Origin: Ciona savignyi
Lineage: Eukaryota; Chordata; Ascidiacea; Phlebobranchia; Cionidae
DNA: 64,000 bases
NCBI GenBank assembly: GCA_000149265.1
Contig: CH002344.1
Location: 293,598 to 357,597, forward strand
Direction: 5' to 3'
Part shown: piece by piece, positions 1 through 11,788 of the stretch
How positions within the stretch are numbered: the stretch's first letter is position 1
Layout: each line of letters begins with the position of its first letter
Notes under the pieces: generated by a model
What the model was told of the DNA's origin: nothing
Seen by the model: only the letters and a program-made list of their open reading frames with translations
Databases searched by the model: none
Made by a program: the position numbers and the translations under genes

Positions 1-39
1 CCAATGATAATTGTTAGGAGTTCCAGACTTTTCATATAA

Positions 40-245
40 CAGGTCTCATACCCAATGCATAATAGGTCCCAGACGTAATACATAATGGGTCCCAGAATTA
101 TCTTTATTATATCCAGGATTCTAGTCTTTAAGTCATGGGTCCCAGAATTATCGACATGAGTTCCATGATTCTTGTCAAGGGCTCTAAGATTTATTGGGTC
201 CCAGAATTAATTAGTTGTGAGATTTTCTTAGTGGGTCTCTTGATA
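40..245. repeat. Degenerate short tandem-like repeat
   Basis: A motif close to gggtcccagaatta recurs about six times (near 65, 86, 138, 197, 227, 258) at irregular 25-60 base spacing, with drift between copies. No coding potential is seen here. It probably lies in an intron or 3' part of the F-box/WD40 gene that continues to the left. Confidence 0.5.
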
Positions 246-452
246 TCGTTATTTTAATGGGTCTCAAGGTTAAAAAACACTTACTGGAGCAATAACAGTG
301 CTTGGATGATTTTAAATGAACATTAAAACATGGAACATTTAATTTATAACAATGGCACGGATGGGCAAGGCACAAAATATCTACATAAATGTGTTCATTC
401 TGCAGTATGTATGGGTAGGTATGAGGAACAGACATTCCATTTCACTCCCTAC

Positions 453-3400
453 TTGTCAGTAGCACAATGCAGCGATATGATTGGATCACAGTTGCTGTTC
501 CCCCTTAAAGCCCTCATACACTCCCCGGTGTAAAGATGCAGAACTCGTACTTTGCCATCTTCACACCCGCTGATCACACGCTCATATGCGGTCTCCACAC
601 ACAACACGCGTCTGTGTGAATATTGGGTTGTTGATAGTGTACTATTGTGTACTGGTTAACTCTGGTGGTCTAATCGTCAGTTAGAAAGATGATGGGTTCG
701 AAACCAGGTGGTGTTAACCGATTCTTCAGAGAGAGCATGGCAATAGTGGCAAATAAATAAAAAAGGGTTGAAAAATCGCAAATAAATTAAAAAGTTTCCA
801 TTGGTTTTATGTTGTTTTCCAGATAAACCAACTTACTTGGGGTGGCGATATCCTTTGAAACATTTTTTCACTTTGCCAAGTTTCAGCCACGTAAGGGCAA
901 ACCCATCATCCCCAGCGGTGATAATATGGTAATCGTCGCAACACATATCATTCACCCCACTCTGGGTGTGTCGGAATCTCTGAAATATAGGGGTTATATA
1001 TACCTAGCCTTAGAATTTGCAAAGTTACCCAGACCAAATAATGGGTTTTAATGTATAGTTAACCCTGGATATGTCCCCACCATTAAATCTGGAGACTTTG
1101 GGTTATTTAATCTAAATCCCTCTGACATAGTACCACCCCCATATTCAAAGCACCACCCTCAACACTAAAACCCTTAAACAACTTCCAACATATTCAACAA
1201 TACCCCATGAACAAAACTAAACAACGGCGTGCCTTGACCCTTCTCCGTCCCACTCACGTGGTTTCGATTAAAGGGGTTTGGTAATAAAAGAGAATTTGCA
1301 TATTTATCCAGGGTAGATAATGAGTTTTATTGTAAAGTTATTTATGGGTACATTTTACCAGTCCTTAAATATAGAAATTTGGGGGTAATTTATCCCCCCT
1401 TAGACACCTACTTAAAGTATCACCCTTAACAATGAAACCCCCAGACAATTTGCAACATATTCAATAATACCCCATAAACAAAACAAAACAACCCGTACCT
1501 TGACCCTCCTTCTTCCCACCAGGTCCCACACCTTCACCACCCCCCGATCACACGCGCTGACCACCAAGTCTCCCGATAACTTCACGCACGTCACAATGCT
1601 CTGATCGGAGTGTTTAAAGGTGCATCTGCATCGACCACTCACCAGGTCCCATGCTGTGGTGGGGTTGTGTGAGGTGGGGGTAATAATGGTTGTTTGATGC
1701 AGTTGTTATTTAGATTATCTTGTGCCTACCGTCGAGTTGCTGGAGCTATTACAGTGTGTGGATAATCAGACATGACTTTCAATTTGGACGACTCATTAGA
1801 TACCACTGGATTGGAGCAATGTAAAGTGGCTTGCTCAGGTGCACAGTAATACACCTCATGCCCACAGTCGAGTTGCTGGAGTTATTACAGTGTGTGGATA
1901 ATCAGACATGACTTTTAATTTGGACGACTTATTAGATACCACTGGATTGGAGCAAAGAAAAGTGGCTTGCTCAGGTGCACAGTAATACACCTCATGCCCA
2001 CAGTCGAGTTGCTGGAGTTATTACAGTGTGTGGATAATCAGACATGACTTTTAATTTGGACGACTTATTAGATACCACTGGGTTGGAGCAATGTAAAGTG
2101 ACTTGCTCAGGTGCATATTAATGCACCTTATGTACATAGTCGAGTTATTGGAGATATTGCAGTGTGTGATTGGTTGGTTCATTTGTATCCTCGTGGGTGA
2201 AAAGTCAGGCTTTATCCACGGGTATCGTAAGACACCTCATGCCCACAGTCGAGTTGCTGGAGCTATTACAGTGTGTGGGTGGTTGGTTTATTTGTATCCT
2301 CGTGGGTGGGAAGCCAGGCTTTATCCACGAGTATCGTAAGACACCTCATGCCCACAGTCGAGTTGTTGGAGCTATTGCAGTATGTGGATGGTTGGTTCAT
2401 TTATATTCTCGTGGGTGGGAAGCCAGGCTTTATCCACGGGTATCGTAAGACAACTCATGCTCACAGTCGAGTTGCTGGAGCTATTGCAGTGTGTGGATGG
2501 TTGGTTCATTTAAATACTTGTGGGTGGGAAGCCATAAAACATCACATTGGGCAATTATAATGCAACAGTATGTTTATATTTTAATGACAATTTCCGTTTT
2601 ATATTTAAACTCTATTGTGCAACATATATTTAGCAAATAATTATATTTTCTAGTCGATTTGCTTTACCCAAATTTTCCAAAACATTTATATCAATCTGTT
2701 TAACCAGCAGTTATTTTGCCATAGTTTTTAGTTTCGTTAACAATTATAAGAATTTCTATTGGCTTTATTTAAAAAATAAATCAAAAATAAACTAACCAAC
2801 TAAATAATTAAAATGAAAAGCAAACTAACCTAATATTAACTTTCGATCCAGAAACCAGATATTAAAATGAAAAGTAAAACTAAAATTTAACTTTTAAGTT
2901 CATGATTGAAAAAACACCTTTTTTCCCCCTAAGTCCAACAGTATTCGCAGCAAACAAGGTCAAAGCAACCTTACTTAAAATTGCAAAAAACCAAAGTAAA
3001 ACTAATATTTAACTTTCAAGTTTGAAAATGATTAAAAAAAACACCTTTTATCTGTCCATCCTTGGAGCCAGACACCAGAGTGTTTCCGCACGAGTCAATC
3101 GACACGATTGTCTTTCGATGTCCGCTCAATATTTTCTTGCATCCGCATGACCCAGATTCCCAACACCTGATTGTCGTGTCATAACTGCCACTGTATATTG
3201 ATGAGTGGCTCATATGAAGCGCCGTGATGACCCCAGGGTGACCTTGGATGATGGGGGGGAGGGTTTGACCTGGGGGGGAGGTGGGGGGGGTTATAACTTA
3301 CTCAGTGGGCAAAGAGTGAATTTTTTTTTCTATCGATAGTCAGACTAATTATATTGGTGGGTTAGTGCTTTGCTTCTTATTGCCTGAGGGATTAATGGGT

Positions 3401-6400
3401 TCTACCAAATTCGTTTTCTAGTAAAACGGCAAAAAATACAAAAAATCAATATTACCAATATTACTAAATAAACTTGCATTTTTCAGACATTATGGATAAA
3501 GCTATGCTTTATTAGCTAAGGCAATCACACAACAACAATTAACAGATGTTTGAAATTAATTAACGAATAATCAATGAAAGGCAAATCACACAACACATTG
3601 CAACAGTTTAGGCTGCAACAATTTAGGTAAAAAAAATCTAAATATTACCCATATGATAATCAACCTTGCATTTTTCCATTCACTTAAATACCCTTTAACG
3701 AACAAATTCTTTAAGTTTCCTACGTTTATAGGCAAAGAGGCCCCCCCAAAAAAAACAAGATACAGCGTAATCAATATAAAACAAAAGATGAAACAACTTG
3801 GACACCTGATCGGACGTCGAGAATCCTCACGACTCGGTCATTGGATCCCGACACCAGTGTTTCCGATCCCCCGTAATCAACCACTCGGTGTCGGTCAGCG
3901 CTGCAGGACATGATTATTAGGTTTTTATGGTGTTGCAACTATATGATGTGAGGGTATTGCAATTGAATGATGGGGGGTCAGAAATGATGGTCTTGGGTTC
4001 AATATATACTCTGTTTGAATGGTTTTATGGATCCAGACACTATAGACATGGGGCCGTGAATTGTTGTTCCGACCTAAGTAAGTTTATTTGGAATCGGTTT
4101 TTAAACCTCTAGGCCACCTTCTTAATGAAAATAACAAGAAATTTCTTAATGAAGATTTTAAAAAATGCCCCGCCCCACACTCTAACCACTAAGCTACTAA
4201 GGCTCAGAGCAATTGCTGTGTGTTTAACCTTCAACTTAGTATAATTTCATACATAACTGTCTCAGATGATGATTAAAGCAAGTAATACAAGTGGTGAAAC
4301 CCACCGTTGGTCAATAACACCACCAATCCATACAGAAGTAACGCAGATGATGATTATATCAAATACTGCAAGTGGAAAGTGAAACCCACCATTGATCGAT
4401 AACGAGCACGTTGTACGATCCACAGAACAAATTACGTTCTTCCACCATCGTGGGCGTCAGCTGGAGACCACAGTTGGTGAAATCGAAATCAGATTTTCGA
4501 CTTTTTACCTCGATTTCCGCTCCATACATTTCATCTGTGGGTGGAAGGATGTACGTGAATTAAATCTATAGATCACCCACGAGAATTAAATGAAACAACC
4601 ATGAACATAATTTATTAGCTCCAGCAACTCGACTGTAAGCATGGGGTGTATATCTGTGCACATGAGCAAGCCACTTTACATTGCTCCAACCCAGTGTTAG
4701 CTAATGAATTGTTCAAATTAAAAGTCATGACTGATTATCCACACACTGTAATAGCTCCAGCAACTCGACTGTGGGCATGAAGTGTCTTACGATACCCAAG
4801 GATAAAACACAGTGATGCTCATAACAATAAAATAACTTGAACCATTATCATGAATTATCAGAATTGTCCCAATGATTTTGTTCACCAAGAATTTAGCGGT
4901 GGATTGAACTGTCATCAATCACAAAGAAATCTCAAAAACTGATCATAAAAACATTATTAAAATTGGAGAATTATTAAAAAAAGGCACAATAGAAGAGAAG
5001 CTAACAGACCTTGGTGATGATTGGTGGATATATTGGGCAACATCTTGCATCTTATGTTCGCGTAGCAGGTTTGGATGCCCTTTGCTGACACTCCCTATTT
5101 GGTATGTAGTTGATAAGGAATTGACATATTGGTTTGTTTGGCATAGTGGTTTAATGTCAGGTTACCAGTTAAGTATGTAGTTAAGTATTAAGGTTTAATG
5201 TCAGATTACCCTGGTCAGTATGTAGTTAATATGTCTCCTTAATTTAAAATTATTGTTTTATTCTTTTTTATTGTAACGAAGGAGCGAAAAAATAAACTAA
5301 AGTAGACTATATCAATGGACATAAATACATTGGGTTGCTTAGCTGAGTGGTAGAGGGTCAGATTACCAGTTGAAAGGTGGTGGGAATGAAACCAGGTGCT
5401 GACTCGCTCGTTGTCCCTGGACAAAGCACTTCTAATCCAATATTGCTTAATCCCAGTGGCTTAATGAAATAAACTGAAACTATAGCCACCATACTTAACA
5501 CATGCAATAGCTCTGGTAACTCAACTGCAGGCACAAGGTCTTATATATCTTTTGTTACAGTTGATTTGAGAAGATCCAATAAATTTAAATAGTCAAGTTG
5601 TGACAATACTTGTCTCCATTGAAAATACATAGTGACACTAGGTACTGATAAAGATACATTGTCCCGCTAACCTGCATGAGAATGGATTCTTCTTTCATTT
5701 CATTCTGTATGTGTCGTTCCACCCGTACCTGCCGTGCATGTCGGTGCCACACTGATGACACGAGCGCGCCGATGCACAAGTCCTTCGGGCTCAAACACTC
5801 TGTGAAATAGAAATCATTGGGAAATATAACTACAGGCACATACAACCTACTTTTGGAGGTACATACAACCTACTTTTGGAGGTACATACAACCTACTTTT
5901 GGAGGCACATACAAACTACCTTTGGAGGTACAAAAACATTGTTTTGGAGGTACATACAAAAACAACCTAACCACAGCTTTGGATAACTGCGGAGCACAGT
6001 TGATTGATAGATAGGACATTTAAATAGGACATTAAAGTTGATTGCCAGTTAGGAAATTTTCCAAAAAGTATTTATTACATTATGCCTACTTTTATACGGT
6101 CGTATTTTTGGGGGAAGGATAAGTTTCGAACCCATGATGTGCTCGTCACTAAGACAGTTTTTGTACAGGAATCGGTCTATTCAATGGTCGCGTTAACCAT
6201 TTTGCCATACAACTGTGCTATCTCACTCATTCAATAATCAGCAAACCATATACCATGGTGGAGTAAACTCACTTAATATCCTTTTAGCCAAGTAAACTGG
6301 TAATTTTGCGATGAAATCCACAGTGACATCGTGTGGTTTGCTTTCTACATTGATCGGCTGGTGATCAGTGACATCACAATAGGAGTTGTTTGAATCCGTG

Positions 6401-6952
6401 TCCCAGGGTTCTTGCTTCAATTTCGTCAACTTTGTGTTTTCTATGATAAATGAATTTATTGGAATTTCATTTTGGAATTTCAATAAAAACATTTTTCAAG
6501 TGTTTTATCTTCATGAAAGGGAAAACACAAGAGCATTGTCACAGGACATTTTGCAAATACGCAAGAAATGTTTTTACACAGATAACCGTCAGATGACCTT
6601 GACCACACCTTTGGACTTAATAAAATAAAATAAAAAGTGTTTTCCACCTTGGTGTTACTTACTATAAGCACAAATAGTGGATAAGTTGTTACATATCACA
6701 AATATATCTGGTATTATTATTACCAAGTTCACCTTGTACATCATGTACCACGTGTGCCTCATGTGCGCCTTGTTCCACATGTGCACCTTGTGCCACATGT
6801 GCGCAGATGAGCTTGCACAGTTGACACACATGATGGAGGATTGATGGGTCGTCAATCATGCGGATGACAGCGTACACGAAGCTCTTCTGCGCCGGAGGAG
6901 CAAGCTTGGTGAACCAGTGATGGATGGATGACACCTCGTCACTTTCTAACAT
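453..6952 (-). CDS. F-box/WD40-repeat protein, FBXW10-like (partial, 3' end outside window)
   Basis: Likely a substrate-receptor subunit of an SCF ubiquitin ligase: the F-box would bind SKP1 and the WD40 propeller would bind the target (family knowledge). Ten exons can be chained with GT-AG sites and matching phases: 6733-6952, 6273-6440, 5672-5799, 5010-5094, 4390-4534, 3806-3900, 3045-3242, 1499-1653, 891-961, 453-611. The chosen ATG is at 6950-6952. The F-box spans the second and third exons (LPVYLAKRIL joined to KCLSPKDLCIGALVSSVW). WD40 strands follow: LVSGSNDRVVRILDV, IYSGSYDTTIRCWES, LVSGSKDGQIK, VVSACDRGVVKVWDL, IITAGDDGFALT, VISGCEDGKVRVLHL. The last exon seen (RGNSNCDPIISLH) ends at a possible donor just before an in-frame stop, so the gene probably continues left. 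The FBXW10/CDRT1 resemblance is from memory. The F-box/WD40 class is firm; the exact orthology and the 6273-6440 acceptor are less so. Confidence 0.85.
655..720 (+). repeat. tRNA-like fragment (possible SINE head)
   Basis: A tRNA-like stretch with an A-box-like start (tggtggtctaatcgtcagtt) and a B-box-like gggttcgaaacc lies in an intron of the F-box/WD40 gene. No cloverleaf could be closed by eye, so it is probably a SINE remnant and not a working tRNA gene. Confidence 0.35.
1195..1520. repeat. Local duplication beside a WD40 exon
   Basis: Two stretches, about 1197-1250 and 1438-1515, share a run reading attcaa(c/t)aatacccca and then a version of the 3' edge of the WD40 exon (ccttgaccct). 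The left copy lacks the coding core, so it looks like a duplicated exon end plus intron sequence. Confidence 0.45.
1725..2545. repeat. Minisatellite, two unit types (about 136 and 113 bp)
   Basis: All units share a core with cacagtcgagttgctggag followed by (c/t)tattacagtgtgtgg. From 1735 to 2110 the units are about 136 bp and include tggacgactta and ttgctcaggtgcac. From 2110 to 2540 they are about 113 bp and include tatcctcgtgggtgggaag and ttatccacgggtatcgtaag. The open frames here are artefacts of a repeat length that lets frames stay open. It sits in an intron of the F-box/WD40 gene. Confidence 0.85.
4610..4800 (-). repeat. Inverted copies of the 136-bp minisatellite
   Basis: The core ctccagcaactcgactgt appears at about 4619 and 4756, the reverse complement of the 1.7-2.1 kb repeat at the same spacing. 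It lies in the intron between the 4390-4534 and 5010-5094 exons. Confidence 0.75.
5330..5420 (+). repeat. tRNA-derived SINE-like fragment
   Basis: The stretch begins gggttgcttagctgagtggt and runs through a degenerate B box (gggaatgaaacc). It resembles the head of the family A SINEs elsewhere in the window (subtract, then accaggtgctgac). Intronic. Confidence 0.45.
5828..5965 (+). repeat. 24-bp tandem repeat, about five units
   Basis: The unit is close to aggtacatacaacctacttttgg. Three near-identical units are followed by two or three diverged ones. It starts 28 bases from the F-box exon edge (5799), in the intron, so a short open frame across it is not a gene. Confidence 0.85.
6100..6225 (-). 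repeat. Family B tRNA-derived SINE
   Basis: Reverse complement begins with a tRNA-like head (tggcaaaatggttaacgcgacc), a middle with aaaaactg, and then gacgagcacatc and gggttcgaaac. The same layout is seen at 9828, 15480, 20545, 62258 and 62384 and inside every RGS unit. Confidence 0.65.
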
Positions 6953-6990
6953 CAATTTTAGGTTATTTTTTCATTTATCGCTCCTTCGTT

Positions 6991-7292
6991 ATAGGATAGG
7001 ATAGGATAGCATATTCATCTTTATCCCCGTGAATGGGAAAACCAAGGGGGTTAACACACGGGCAATCGTCAGATCACCTCGCGCCCACCGTCGGATTACC
7101 GGAGCTATTGCAGTGTGTTGTATATGATAGACACGTTCCTTCAATTTGGTAGAACCCATTAATCCGCTGGGTTCAGGCAATGTCCGTAAAGTGCCTTGCC
7201 CAAGGACCCAAGCGACTAGCTAGCGACCAGTTTCACACCTGCAACCTTTCGATTAAAAGGCGTCACACTTAACCGTTAGACCAACGAGCCGC
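6991..7292 (-). repeat. Family A tRNA-derived SINE, full length
   Basis: Read on the minus strand it has a tRNA-like head (gttggtctaacggttaagtg, then ggttgcaggtgtgaaactgg as a B-box relative), a body with cgacggtgggcgcgaggtga, a conserved end ggttttcccattcacgggga, and a (tatcc)n tail at 6991-7010. It is the reference copy for this family here. It lies just upstream of the F-box/WD40 start codon. Confidence 0.8.
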
Positions 7293-7299
7293 AACTATA

Positions 7300-8295
7300 T
7301 TAATATATTTATATTAAAGAAGTTTTATTTTTTTAAGAAAACAGGTTTTTTTTTATTAAGGTTTATTAAGGAGACAGGATAGAATGGAAAAACGACAGTT
7401 AAATATTAAACTTTTTAGTTTATTGTTTTGCTTCTTCATTACATTAAGAACAATCGCACAATTACTTTAAGTTAAGGAGTCAGGATAAAACTACAGTAGT
7501 TAAACATGTCATTGAGTAGACACAGTAAAATAAAGAAAAAAATGATTTGGCTGTTTCACCTTAAGTTAATAGCCTAAAAAGAAAAATTGCAACAGAAAAA
7601 TTTAAATCAATATTAATTAATTAAAGCAGTGACTAAATTTGTCATTAATATGTTTGGAAATATCCATAACATTAATTTTCTGTTGCAGTATTTTTACAGT
7701 ACATTTTTGTAATTGTAACGAAAAATGATATTTTAGTACATTTATCTAATTAGTGTCATACTATTGTTGTTTTTTTGCAAACAGAGCAAATTTTCTATAC
7801 TGCTTGTACCACACTGGTAGTTGTTGTGATGTCATTGTTTATTTTTTTTAATTGTAGAAATGATGCGCCATTTTACACTTTTGTATTTATAATGATAATT
7901 GTAAATTAAATTTTTGTAATTATTGTCACTATATTTTTTTACATTATACTTTAGCCATCTTTAACTTCCTTGCTTAATAAACATGTTGGATCTTAGGTTG
8001 CCAAAGGTAATTGTGTTGTATCTTTTCCAGTTTTGATTCAATAAAAAGATTGAATTACATGGCAAGTATAGGTTGTATTACATATGTAACCTATCCACAC
8101 ACAGCCTATTCAATACGTCCATACACAATTGATGAATGTTATATTTCCTATACATGTCATGCCTGACTGATCAAATAAAAAGCTTTGTTTGTTACTTTTT
8201 CTTTTAAAACATGGGGTATTCAAATGAAAACGAAAATCGAACGGCACAATTAGGAATATTGGAAAAATAAAGTCATTAAAGTCTCATATTCTAAG
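7300..8295. other. AT-rich intergenic stretch, no gene seen
   Basis: Long A/T runs with no open frame having codon character, no splice-compatible exon and no RNA gene that I can recognise. Confidence 0.6.
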
Positions 8296-8299
8296 AGAA

Positions 8300-8545
8300 A
8301 TTATTCATTTTTATTCCTGTAAATGGGAAACATTAAGGTCAATTTTACATGGGGATTATCAGATTACCTATTGTAGTCTGTTGTATATGATTGAAACTTT
8401 GCTGAGTTTTTGTTCAACTTATTAAAATACTAGGTTCAGCTAATCTGAACCTGCCAAGTGCCCTGACAAAGACACAACCAAGCTACCGGTAGGTTCCAAT
8501 CCAACAACCTTTTGGCTTATAGTCCAACATACTATCATAAGACTT
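8300..8545 (-). repeat. Family A SINE, old diverged copy
   Basis: Matches the family A layout on the minus strand (tgtaaatgggaaa, ttgtatatgattg, aagtgccctgacaaagacacaacc) with many substitutions and small gaps. Next to it lies a younger copy in the opposite orientation. Confidence 0.6.
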
Positions 8546-8551
8546 AATTGT

Positions 8552-8847
8552 CCGACAGATTAGTCGGGTGGTTAAGTGCGTCGCATTTCAGTTGAAAGGT
8601 TGCAGGTACAAAACTGATTGCTGGCTAGTCGGTTGTGTCCTTGGGGAAATCACTTTACAGACATTGCCTGAACCCAGCGGATTAATGGGTTCTACCAAAT
8701 TGAAGGAACGTGTCTATCGTATACAACGCACTACAATAGCTTCGGTAACCCGACGATGGGTACGAGGTGATCTGACGATTGCCCGTGTGTTAACCCCCTT
8801 GGTTTTCCCATTCACGGGGATAAACATGTATATCCTATCCTATCCTA
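8552..8847 (+). repeat. Family A SINE, full length
   Basis: Plus-strand copy with head tccgacagattagtcgggtg, B-box-like ggttgcaggtacaaaactg, body, ggttttcccattcacgggga and a (tatcc)n tail at 8831-8846. A 136-codon open frame across it is a by-product of the SINE. Confidence 0.8.
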
Positions 8848-9114
8848 ATGCCATTACAACAGATCAACTATTTAATGAATCCACCAAAGAATACCTACCA
8901 TGTTGCATCAGCCAGGAGTTGCTTGGCAAGATGTCGTGCAGATCACGGTCGCTACAGTTGCACTGGGATCGAGCGTAAATGTAATCCTTGCTCAACAGAG
9001 AGGATAGCACGATCACTGTTTGCCGAAGGAGGTCGACACTTTTAACTCTGTCAGGAAAATGTTGAAATGTAAATTACTGTTATTTTTGTGGGTGGTTCTG
9101 TATTTCTTAAGGAT

Positions 9115-9485
9115 TTTGATATATCCACAGTTATCGTCAGATAACTCATGTCCACAGTTGAGTTGGTTAGTTTGGTTATTTATATCCTGATGGGTGGGAA
9201 TCTGTATTAAAGGATTTATTCACGGTTATCGTTGGATAACTCATAATGCGCACAGTCGAGTTGGTTGGTTTGGTCATTTATATCCTGGTGGGTGGGAATC
9301 CATATTAAAGGATTTATCCATGGTTATCGTTGGATAACACATGCCCACAGTCAAGTTGGTTGGTTTGGTCATTTATATCCTGGTGGGTGGGAATCCATAT
9401 TGAAGGATTTATTCACGGTTATCGTTGGATAACTCATGCCCACAGTCGAGTTGGTTGGTTTGGTCATTAACATGCTGATTGGTTA
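9115..9485. repeat. Minisatellite, about 96-bp units
   Basis: Units contain cacagtcgagttggttggtt, tatatcctggtgggtggga and ggatttatccatggttatcg. They are clearly related to the 113-bp units at 2.1-2.5 kb, so this is a second locus of one dispersed minisatellite family. Confidence 0.8.
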
Positions 9486-9827
9486 TTCAGCGCGGTCTGT
9501 ACAAACCTTTTAATAATCTCAAGGATGAAATTCCTGACGTTATGAATATCAGAACGTAGAATCCATTCGTTCACTCTCTTTAAAACGGCGTGAATCGGCG
9601 GGTTCATATTGAAAATAAATTAACAGCCAAAAATGATTTCTTTTTAATTTAACATCGCTGTATAATCATAACTATTATTAAATGGAAGCAAAAAAATCAA
9701 CTTAAAATCAAATTCGACGAAAACAAAACAAGCGTCCCGGTTTCCATGGCCTGTTTATTGACGCGTAACCAGCAATAGAAACATAATTAAGCCAGACATA
9801 ATTTTGCGAAAATTTTGCAGGTACTGT

Positions 9828-9925
9828 AATGTGGCCATATGGTTAACGCGACCGATACATATCTCGATTAAAAAAACGGTCTTGGTAAAAAGCCCATTAT
9901 AGGTTCAAATCCAATACAGTAAAAA
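9828..9925 (+). repeat. Family B SINE fragment
   Basis: Plus-strand tgtggccatatggttaacgc and gaccgatacatat, then aaaaaacggtcttggtaa and an aggttcaaatcc B box. Sequence from 9485 to 10130 otherwise shows nothing I can support. Confidence 0.65.
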
Positions 9926-10133
9926 AAAGTACAATTAAGTGGGCGCAAGCAGCGCAACCTACAAATTTACCAACTTTTATACACAAGAATATAATTAGTA
10001 ACTAGGGTGCCAAGCTCCCTTAAAAGCAGGATCCCCATTGCTTGTCGACATGTTATATGTCTGAAAAATACAAATATTTATATTCTGTATTAAAGCTTTG
10101 TAAGGTTGTATGTTTTACAACAAGACTATCGTA

Positions 10134-10997
10134 TTAATTGCGGCAAATAGCGCTGCAAAGGCTCGAACGAAAGGGTACATCGATCATATAACAAGAGAAG
10201 TATATGTCTATTGGTAAACGCATCACAACCTGTTGTGCAATAAATATATCCTCACAAACCGTGGTATTGTAGTTCATAGCAAGCCAGATTTGAGCCAATT
10301 TTTTACCAACAGAGACAATCGTGGTCCTGACGTAACTATAAACTGCGTCATACATTTCCTTGTCTACAATATCGACCAGCGCGGCACCAAGTAGTTTCCA
10401 AGTTTTCTGTGCTTCATAGCGATCCTGGTAGACCCACTTGCTTGGCTCAGCCATCCAAATGAAGAACTTGTTGTGCACAATTCCGTCATCTGTCAATGTA
10501 ATTTACCTTAAAATAAATGTTTCAGTATTAATGTCAGATTGTTGATTCACCAAAAAATATTTTTAATATTCATTTTTCTGAAACACGGTTTGTATAACCA
10601 GTTAGTACACGCAACCAACCTTCGAAATACAATGTCCATTTCACAACAATAGCGGCGTTCCAACCTGTAGACTGGTCAGTTCTTTTCATTTCAATCCAGA
10701 ATCCAGAGGAAGTGATTTCGATTACAATTGCCTTGAATTTGTCCGGCATAGATGCATGGTAGGTGAAAACTATTACATTGGCCCAAATGGGTGCAACATT
10801 CAAGCACATTAGGTAGCCAACGAATTCCCTTTTTGTCTTTAATGTTGAATACGATTGCATGATATTTTGACCTCGTTGAGATGCAGACACAACTGTATAA
10901 TGTTGGAATCAATCACAAATAAACATTTGCAATAAACCTTACCTGACAACGCAATGCTCAAACCATAGGCAACGACCATTAAACCAAAGAAATCCAT
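10134..10997 (-). CDS. Small secreted protein, family not recognised (complete, 3 exons)
   Basis: Exons 10943-10997, 10620-10892 and 10134-10489 join with GT-AG sites and matching phases (1 and 1) into 227 residues ending at TAA/TAG on the 10134 side. The start is the ATG at 10995-10997. Residues 1-18 (MDFFGLMVVAYGLSIALS) are a convincing signal peptide. The mature part has few cysteines, many aromatic residues and motifs such as YLMCLNVAPIWANV, SSGFWIEMKRTDQSTGWN and YEAQKTWKLLGAALVDIVD. One N-glycosylation site (NYNTT) is visible. No transmembrane segment other than the leader is obvious. I do not recognise a domain. It stands alone, without repeats inside, and the intact frame across two introns argues that it is a real gene. 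No canonical AATAAA was found right after the stop. Confidence 0.75.
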
Positions 10998-11049
10998 GGA
11001 AATGTCGTTAATAATTCAGCAAATATTACAACTGATCTTCTAAAATCTA

Positions 11050-11785
11050 AACAATAGGTGGCCGAATATTTATAATGGTGATACCATAAACACGAGCTGT
11101 TTAAATTTGAGTAAGCTCTGCAAAGATTGCTCTAACCAGTTTCTCTCATACGGTCAGTGCAACATTAATGCAAAAGAGACCGAAAGTTAAAAGGTACTAT
11201 ACCAAACTTGTATATTGTTTCCTGAAAATCTGTGGATGTTGATGACGTGTCTCTCTCCGCTGCATCTACGTCACTCAAAGCAACTCAGATTGTGTATATC
11301 GGTCGATGGAACACATGATCGCGTGGTAATTGTCGGGTTGTCGGTGCTATTGCATTGTGTCACAAATTGTTAAAGGCAGGCGATTCTAAACTAGGAAGGG
11401 GTTTGTGTACTTAGCGTTATATGACACTAAGGTAATTTTTTGAAATTGGGGATTGATGACATTTGTTATTTTTATGTAGTTCTACTTTCAGACCTATATG
11501 CCTATATGCGTAACACTGAAGTGGTTTAGCCGATACATTATGCAGTTCAAATAAATGCATCTCTGAATATGTGTATATCCTTATTTCGACTAGTAATGAC
11601 TCGAATTGTGGGTACTTTATACGTTAGGGTAGGAATGAAAAGTTTCAAAATAGCCAAAGAGAGGCATGCAGCAAAAAAGGTTCACTGGTTCAAGATTTAT
11701 GGATCACGGGTGTTTGTGTCTTCATCATCAATATCACCTTCCACAATGGAGTCAATGTCGGGAGATTTAGAATTGACCAGGATAA
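11050..11785. other. Intergenic, no gene seen
   Basis: This holds the probable promoter side of the secreted-protein gene. A short plus-strand open frame near 11569-11799 runs into the tail of a SINE and shows no exon signals, so I do not call it. Confidence 0.5.
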
Positions 11786-11788
11786 AAA

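Noticed and set aside
655-720. Candidate tRNA gene
   Set aside because: B-box-like sequence is present but no acceptor stem or anticodon arm could be paired; more like a SINE head.
2103-2560. Three overlapping plus-strand frames of 78 to 95 codons
   Set aside because: They are one minisatellite read repeatedly; the text recurs with the repeat period.
8568-8978. 136-codon plus-strand frame
   Set aside because: Mostly a family A SINE; similar text occurs at the other SINE copies.
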